Made by a program: the position numbers and the translations under genes. A stretch of 64,000 bases of DNA. It comes from Dimorphilus gyrociliatus. Its lineage: Eukaryota; Annelida; Polychaeta; Dinophilidae. Shown piece after piece: positions 57,189 through 64,000 of the stretch. The notes beneath the pieces are model-generated. The model ran no database searches, was not told the DNA's origin, and saw only the letters and a program-made list of their open reading frames with translations. The stretch lies in assembly GCA_904063045.1 (NCBI GenBank), contig CAJFCJ010000002.1:2006422-2070421 (forward strand). The letters run 5' to 3'. Position 1 is the stretch's first letter. Each line of letters starts with the position of its first letter.

Positions 57189-60167
57189 CTGCAGGAAAAA
57201 GAGATATTTGTATTACATATATATTAGTATATATATATATATATATAAAGTATAAATAAGTAAAGATTATATACTGTCTATAGATATATAGATCAGAGAG
57301 AATGTATTACAGGATAGGATTAATATTAAATATATGATAGAAATTGAGAGGGTCAAAAAGAAACGAATACCAGGTTTAAAGAGTTTTCTTTTTTAATTCC
57401 CATTAAGATTCAAAGCAAGGTATAACTATTTACACTTGAATAATTAATTGCAATATACCTTTCTCATACCATGGAAATATGAATTAAACATAATAGAGCA
57501 TTGAATATATATAATAATTAGTTTACACTTGCTTACATTCATTTTCATGCATTCAAACTCTTAATGATAAAAGAAAAATCTCTATAGATTTCTTTTTTTC
57601 TCTCTCGGCTTATTACAATTCTTGAAATTTGCTTTTAATAAATATACATACATATATGCAGCATATATACTGTATAATATGTAAAGTCTATCAATAGACG
57701 CCTACGCGTTTCTTTCTCTCTTCTTCTTCTCTTCCGTCCTCGCAACACTTAAAACTTCTTACTAATACTATTCCCTCTTGTGTAATTTCCAAACGGCAAT
57801 ATATAAGAGATAAAAAATTTGTAGGCATAATTATGGGTAAAAGGGGTAAGATGATGAAAAAGAAACGCTATAATTATAAAGAGATTATTTTCGTTATGAG
57901 AATTCGAGATGAAATAAAAAAGAGTTCACTTTTTTGAAGAGAGGGGACGCTTCTCTTGTTTCGTTAAAGGAGTAAGATGAAAATGAAACGAAAATTGCTA
58001 TAGAAGGGACTAAGAAAGATACTACTCTTAGTTGGTTCAGAAAACGTGACTTCTTTAAGGCTTGTTCCCTGATAGTGCTTAATGTATTATCGATTGTTGT
58101 TAATATATCGGATGGGAAGAAAAAAACTAAATTTGTAGGATTTTACAATATTGATAAAATACACAGATTTCCCAGGATTCTCTAAGGCTCCTGTCAGAGT
58201 CAGAATAGTACTTGACTTTCGTTATTAATATCCTCATTGACGTTTTACTAAATTGAGTGCTAGGTTAAGGGTAATTGGGTTTTTGTATTACGGAAAGAAA
58301 AAATATGAAGGAAAAGTGAAATGAGTCTGAAAAACTGATTAGTTTGTCACGGAAAACCTCTTAGCGTTCTTCTTTTATCGCATCACGTTTGCCACCTGAA
58401 GTTTATTAATTGATACTGGTTTATTTCAAAACTTTATGATTACTTGTAAAGCGTTTAAAATGTAAGCAGTTGTAGAGTTTGCTTTCTATACGGCAGCTTA
58501 GGATTGTAACTCTTATGTTTATTAACTTTTTAAATATTTTCTCAGAACGAAATAATTTTGAAAGGTTAAGCAAATAATGAGGAAATTAACTTCCGTATCC
58601 TTTAAAAGGAAGAAAGATTTAAAGTTCTTATTATGATTCCTTTTCTTCTAATACAATTAAGTGAACTAATCTAACTAACAATGTTTTATGGACTAACAGA
58701 CGTTAGGAAGTCGGAGGGAACGAGTGAAGGATACACGGAGAAAAAGTTAATGCCTTTTTATTGTACACATGTAAGCTACTGACTGATATCTGCTATTCTC
58801 TTTACCTGCATAATAGAAATGCTAAAAATCAATAAAAAATGACAATAGAAGTATTAAGAGCACATAATACACTGTGTTATTTATTAGACAAATAATAAAA
58901 ATTGAAAACTTAGACAGGCGTATTCGAAATTGATGGAACCAATATGGTAATTTAATCTACTACAACTTTCTCATTCTTAATTCCAATTTGATTAAATGTG
59001 AATAATTCAGAGTATTATTAATTCCTGCGATTTTCAAATAAAATTAATGAACAGAGCAATCAATAACACAAAGTCAAAAGACAGAAAGAGAGAGAGAGAG
59101 TGGGTGAGAAGAGATAGGAATATAAAAACAAAATAAAACGTAAGGCTAAAGGGAAAAAAATCTGGCAAAAAAGGAGAGAAAACAAAGAAGATGAAAGGGG
59201 TGAGGGGGAGGTGGGGGAAGAGGGAGAGAGCGACTTAAGAGGGTTATAGATAGATAGAGAGAAGGGAAAACAAAAACAAAGCAATGATAAAGAAAACCAG
59301 AACAAAAAAGTAAATAGTAGAAGGAAAAGGAAGTTGCCTAAATTTGTTTTATTCTAACTTAATAAAAAGTATACAGGAAGAAATAAAGGACAGGAACATA
59401 GAGTTTAAGAGAAGTGGAAATTTTATTCTATATATAAAATATATAAAATACTATTTACATCAAAATTTATATGCATTTATATAATTCCCTCAAGCACTAA
59501 TAAACTTTTGAAAATAGGTTCTTTACTATTTACAATAAAAATAAAATATATTCCTCTATATTCTCTACCTGTACAAAAAATATAGTCGACTGCTATTTAT
59601 AATTTATTTATTGTATATAAAAAAATTACTTTTTTTTTCTCCTATTACTAAATTATTAATTATTATAGTAATAGTAATCTTTTCTTCTTCTTTTTGTTTA
59701 TTTGAAATATAATATATCAATAGCTGAATAGGACTAAAATTTTATATGTACTGTATATATTATATTATGTATGTGTTTTATCTGGTATATTATTTAATAG
59801 TTTAGATAGGAAGAAGGAATGGGACGACGAGGAGAAGAAGGAAAAGACGTCTGAAAATAACCTCGGATCAATTGAAAATTATTCAAGGGGATATGTTGTT
59901 AGAATATAGATAAAAAATTCTGTATGTCCATCTATCTAGAGCAAGTCTTTATGAATGGGGAAAAAATGATAATTAAAAGATCTATTTCTTTTTTATTCCT
60001 ATAAACTTATTCAATCTAGCTTTTCTAGATCACTACTTTACATGCAATAAATTATCAATTCATGATCACTCACCTTGATTAATATTAAAACAATTACAAA
60101 TATAATTTTTTGAAATTCAAAGCAAACAGGTTAAGCAGTAATAAGAGCATAATCTTCATTTTATTTA

Positions 60168-60202
<35 letters not shown>

Positions 60203-63200
60203 GTCCAGTATATACAGTATTTAAAAACTCGCTCTAATTTATTCTTTTCAAAGTTATATATAGATTAATAAATAAATAAGAAACTATGCTCTCTGTCTTA
60301 TAAAACGTTTATCAATAAAGTTTGCCTCTAAAGCAAGTATAGGCCTATTGTATTTTCAGTCTAAATTATATTAGTAGGCATGTTTTTTGAATTTTTTCTC
60401 AGTCGTAATCGTTTCTTACGATTGGGTATATTTTTAATATATTTACAAGAATGTTATTAGTAGATGGGAAAAAGAAGGAGAGAAGCAGGGAAAAAACCGT
60501 CTTTCTGCACGAAACGTTATAAACTCGTAAACTACGAAGAAAATGAGAATTGATAAACATAAATATGTAAGCCTTCTTTTTAGTGATTAAATTTTTCTCT
60601 TCTCGTTCTTCTTCTTCTTCATTATTTTTCTATATTTACTAATTAGTTAGTAGTTCTTATGCAACGGGTCTTATACATAAATAAATATTAAAGAAAAAGA
60701 GAATAAAGAATAAAATAGATGAAGAGGGAGAATTAGAAGAGAGATAATACTATATTACTCAAAAATGATAATACCCTGTGAATATCTATTTAAAATAAAG
60801 AGAGAGAGAGAGAGAGAGATTAGTTAGTTAGTGCAGCTACTATTGCTAGTGCTGTATTCCAATAAATAATTAATAAAAGTTTTGGTGAATTAAAATTTGT
60901 ATGTGAATTATTAAAAAATGTTAAATTCCTTCTATCAATAAACTTCTAAGTAGGAAACGCTGTTTATCCTAACTTAACAGTTAATAATCTCTTTAATATT
61001 CTAGGTGAAAATATAACAACTCCCATTGATTATTGATACTTCAATTTAAATAATAAACTTATTATCCTCTTATATTGTTACTTCTAAGTAAGAGTAAAAT
61101 TTTACATTTACTCTTCGAATGAGGATTAACATTAACATTACTATTTCAACAAGAATTTACGTAAAAGTTCTACTAAAACTTTTTATCTATGCATTTCTTT
61201 ATTTGAATAAAATCTAATTATTCTATTCTTTAGCTTTTATTGAATTAATTAATTATTACAATGTAAACTTATTATACAAATGTTCAAAGCGAATAGAAAA
61301 GGAAGATAGATGAGGTTTTAACAAAGGAAACAATAATCAAAGTCTGTTATTTGTTCTAAAGCTAATAATTTAGGACAAACTCCCTTTTGTTTACTTTAAT
61401 TTTTGCAGTATTTTTCTATAAAACCATCAGTTTTTCCGTAACAGATCAATCTAGAAGAATTGTCTAGCTCATGTCTTTTCTTTTAAATATCCATTCTGTA
61501 CGCCTACGCCCTACTCGACCCTCCTACTGACTCTATTCTCAATTTTTATTGATTAGTAGGCAGTGTTTTTTTCGTGCGCCGATTATTCATTTGAAATTTC
61601 ATTAAGTAAGAACTCATTGTAAAAATTACAAGTATAAAGGAAGAAAGGAAGACATTGGACATTTTCTAGAGCCAATCGATCTTTACATGTATTCCGTATT
61701 TTGAATTCAAATAACAATACTATACATGAAAAGTTTATTAAGATGTCTTGTTTTCCGTTCGTTGTCATCAATACAATCGATCGCAAAAATAGCTTCAGAT
61801 TATTAATCTAGACTTATCTATATATGTATATACAGTACATATACTGTATAAAAAGAAAAGGTCAGACACCTAAATTTAACTTAGGAGGGTGCAAGTGATG
61901 AACATATAATTTATAATCTTTATATAAACTAGGAGAAAGCATAAGGGAGTTTACGCTCTATTTAATTAATCCGAGGATAGCGTGAAATCTAGAAAAAAGA
62001 GAGGAGCTACGAAAAAATTTCTACGAAAGTATAGGAAGAGAGAGAAAGAGAGAGGGAGGAGAAAAAGCGTAGATAAAAAATACATGAAGTAAATGATAGC
62101 TATTCATTTTCCTATTTTTCCGTTTTGTCGTTTTGCTATTGTTTTACTTAAACCCCTTATTGAAATACCAGTTTAGGCAAGAACAAATTTTACTTCTGTT
62201 TATTATTGTTGGTTAATCTTTTATTATTCTCTCCTTCTAGTTCTCCTCCTCCTCCTTCTCTTTTCTCCTTTCCTCTGAGATAATTTAAATATTTTTTCAA
62301 TAGAAAAACATCATACATTAAGTAAATATTTTATTACAAATTAAAACGAATCTATTAAATATAATAAAAGGCATTTTGCATAAAATGGTCACGATTATAA
62401 CTATTACAAAAAAAAAACCTTAAATGAAATCAGACAGAAATAGACAGGGATGGAGAAAGAGAGAGGGAAAAAAGTACATAATATAATGGATTTCATATAG
62501 GAAATTTATATCAATGTGAAGCGATATTTGTTATTTCCCTTTTACTTTATAGTTTAAAATAATAGACTTAAAAACTAGAGAGTTCTCTATAGGAATAGTC
62601 AAATTTCATTAGGTCTATTTATATATACATTACAGTAGATATTATTATATATTGCATATAATTCTCATAATAAATATGAGTATATATATATATATATATT
62701 TCTATAGCTTTACAGCATTTAAGTCATTTAATATACCTAATGCTATAGATAATTTATTATCTCTCTAAATGACTGTATTCAGTTTTATGTATTGTCAGTT
62801 TAATGGTATGTTTTTACAAGGTATCTGATGGATGTCACCAACTGAAAACAGAGAATCAGTATAGTGACAAAAAGGCTGTACATTAAATAATAAAGTAACT
62901 TTTATTAATATATTTCAAAGATTTTAATACTGCGAGAAAAAAAATTGTATGACACCAAAAGAATTAGAAGAAAAGTAGAGGGGTCATCGTACGGGAATAT
63001 TCAGGGTAAAATAAGTGTAAATTTCTTTAATTGCCTTCTATAAAGTGGACTAATTGATAACTTTTCACAAGTCTTGGAAATGGAAAAAAAAACTATTATA
63101 ACATTCAAAACGATCTTTTACCCCTTTTTCCTTCAAGTCTCATGAGAATTGTTATAATGATTTTAGAATTTATAATAGCAGGATGTCGTTACATATTTAA

Positions 63201-63540
63201 AGTAAGAAAATCTTAATGACATTACCCACATTCTCATTTTATTTGAATCTTAAGTGATATTGCGATATTTATCTCACAAAACTTGTATTCGCCTTGTATT
63301 TATAAATAATAGCGTTAATTTATAGATACTCATTTACAGGTAGAAAGCTGTTATTGTAAACAATAGAAAAGATATCTTTTTTAACAAACCTCTGAATGTC
63401 GCTTTTATTAATCGATCACTCTTTCCAGTCAAATTTTCAATATTTTGCAGTTTTAATACTAATGCCATATTGATAATCTCCCTTTTTTACGGTTAAATTC
63501 TAAAAGACAATTCCATAATGATGCAGAAAACAAACCTTAC
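57189..63540. other. 6.3 kb without recognisable exon, otoferlin 5' side
   Basis: Upstream of the first readable otoferlin exon. AT-rich with (AT)n, (GA)n (59086-59100, 60798-60820, 62038-62060) and purine-rich tracts, a G-quadruplex-type run at 59197-59224, and ATACTGTAT-type motifs at about 57670, 59749, 60208, 61828 and 61845. I searched the minus strand for an exon encoding the otoferlin N-terminus, ending in a Gly-codon first base before GT, and found no convincing one. Strong-looking donors (for example GTGAGTGATC near 60072) have no matching coding stretch. Most likely a long first intron. Confidence 0.5.
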
Positions 63541-63690
63541 AGATCCGTTTTAGTCGGCCAGAGAATGCCAACTGCAAACTGGTCGCTGCGGCGTCTCTTT
63601 ATTATTCATGTAGATGGCTCACGCCAGTTGTGACGTCACTATTCAACTTTAGCTTGTCGTTCGTACAAAACATCGCATCTTATGTTACAC
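63541..63690 (-). promoter_or_regulatory. Candidate promoter/leader exon with perfect CRE
   Basis: A block clearly richer in G+C than its surroundings. It contains TGACGTCA at 63631-63638, a full cAMP-response element, and on the minus strand ends at a donor CGGATCT|GTAAGG (exon end 63541). It could be the noncoding first exon and promoter of otoferlin or of an unseen neighbour. The assignment to otoferlin is by position only. Confidence 0.4.
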
Positions 63691-63870
63691 TCACTACACT
63701 CTTTATTCGTAACAGTCATTAAAAAAAATAATAAAACATATATCATAAAAAAATGAAAGAGGGCACTTTTTTTATCAATTAATTTTAGAATGCAAGATAC
63801 GTTTTAAAATCCTAAATCGCAAATAAAAAGCAGTTAGCGGTTACTTTTAACATCAAGGAACGACTTTGAG

Positions 63871-63999
63871 CTAAAATTTCATCTTGGACTTAGTGTCTCC
63901 TGAGGATCGTATAATTCTGTTGCTAATCAAACGTTGCACCGTTGTGCCGTATGTATTTTCTTTCCTCTTCTTCTTCTTCTTCTTCTTCTGCTTGCTCAT
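63871..63999 (-). other. Short poly-Lys open frame at right edge
   Basis: A 42-codon open frame beginning MSKQ followed by a seven-lysine run encoded by a (TTC)n/(GAA)n-type tract. No family match and no clear splice context. It may be part of a gene beyond the window or chance in a microsatellite. Confidence 0.15.
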
Positions 64000-64000
64000 T

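Noticed and set aside
59060-59305. Minus-strand Ser/Leu/Phe/Pro-rich frame of 81 codons
   Set aside because: Reverse reading of purine-rich simple sequence including the G-rich tract; no family similarity.
60075-60165. Minus-strand MKIMLLLLLNLF signal-peptide-like frame before a strong GTGAGT donor
   Set aside because: The frame meets a stop before the donor and the composition is AT-driven.
63871-63999. Candidate otoferlin first exon (frame containing GDTKSKMKF, faintly like the otoferlin N-terminus)
   Set aside because: Stop codon follows immediately, no GT donor in the needed phase, and the poly-Lys start is not otoferlin-like.

Overview
The window is nuclear DNA from a small, compact, AT-rich animal genome. 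Every long gene is split by GT-AG introns, many only 45-80 bp long. The gene set is animal-specific: muscle myosin, otoferlin, a mucin-type GalNAc transferase, CFAP144 and kinesin-13. I read it as an invertebrate bilaterian, plausibly a compact-genome spiralian such as a small annelid, but the sequence alone does not prove the phylum. Exon boundaries below were placed by eye from splice signals, reading phase and family similarity. Summed coding lengths are multiples of three for every complete spliced gene.

Layout. 1-5.8 kb: 5' two thirds of a striated-muscle myosin heavy chain (minus; runs off the left edge). 7.1-12.4 kb: three minus-strand housekeeping genes, a canopy-2-like ER protein, GMP reductase and the tRNA m5C methyltransferase NSUN6. 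12.8-21 kb: three unusual minus-strand protein kinase genes that share a HED catalytic loop and an SPE motif. The largest joins a TAZ-type zinc finger to a MAP3K-like kinase and carries a 54-bp tandem repeat. 22.2-24.7 kb: polypeptide GalNAc transferase (plus). 25.4-28.9 kb: two divergent genes I do not recognise. 29.4-31.4 kb: a broken GT92 (DUF23) glycosyltransferase interrupted by a 505-bp TA-flanked inverted-repeat element. 33.1-34.6 kb: a protein with four TM2 domains. 35.6-40.3 kb: kinesin-13 (minus). 40.8-43.2 kb: intronless PIGG (minus). 43.4-44.7 kb: ribosomal protein S7 (plus) with a 5' TOP leader. 44.8-46.3 kb: CFAP144 (minus) and NUP35 (plus) as a divergent pair. 46.7-57.2 kb: otoferlin, 34 exons readable (minus). 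57.2-64 kb: 6.8 kb without a recognisable coding exon, probably the otoferlin 5' region, ending in a GC-richer block with a perfect CRE.

The genes are mostly unrelated in function and do not form a pathway. The least ordinary part is the 12.8-21 kb kinase cluster. The TAZ-zinc-finger/kinase fusion, the shared non-canonical catalytic motifs and the recently amplified repeat together suggest a fast-evolving, lineage-specific kinase family. Other points of interest are the inserted inverted-repeat element, recurring CACGTG and CTCF-like motifs, and two G-quadruplex-forming tracts.
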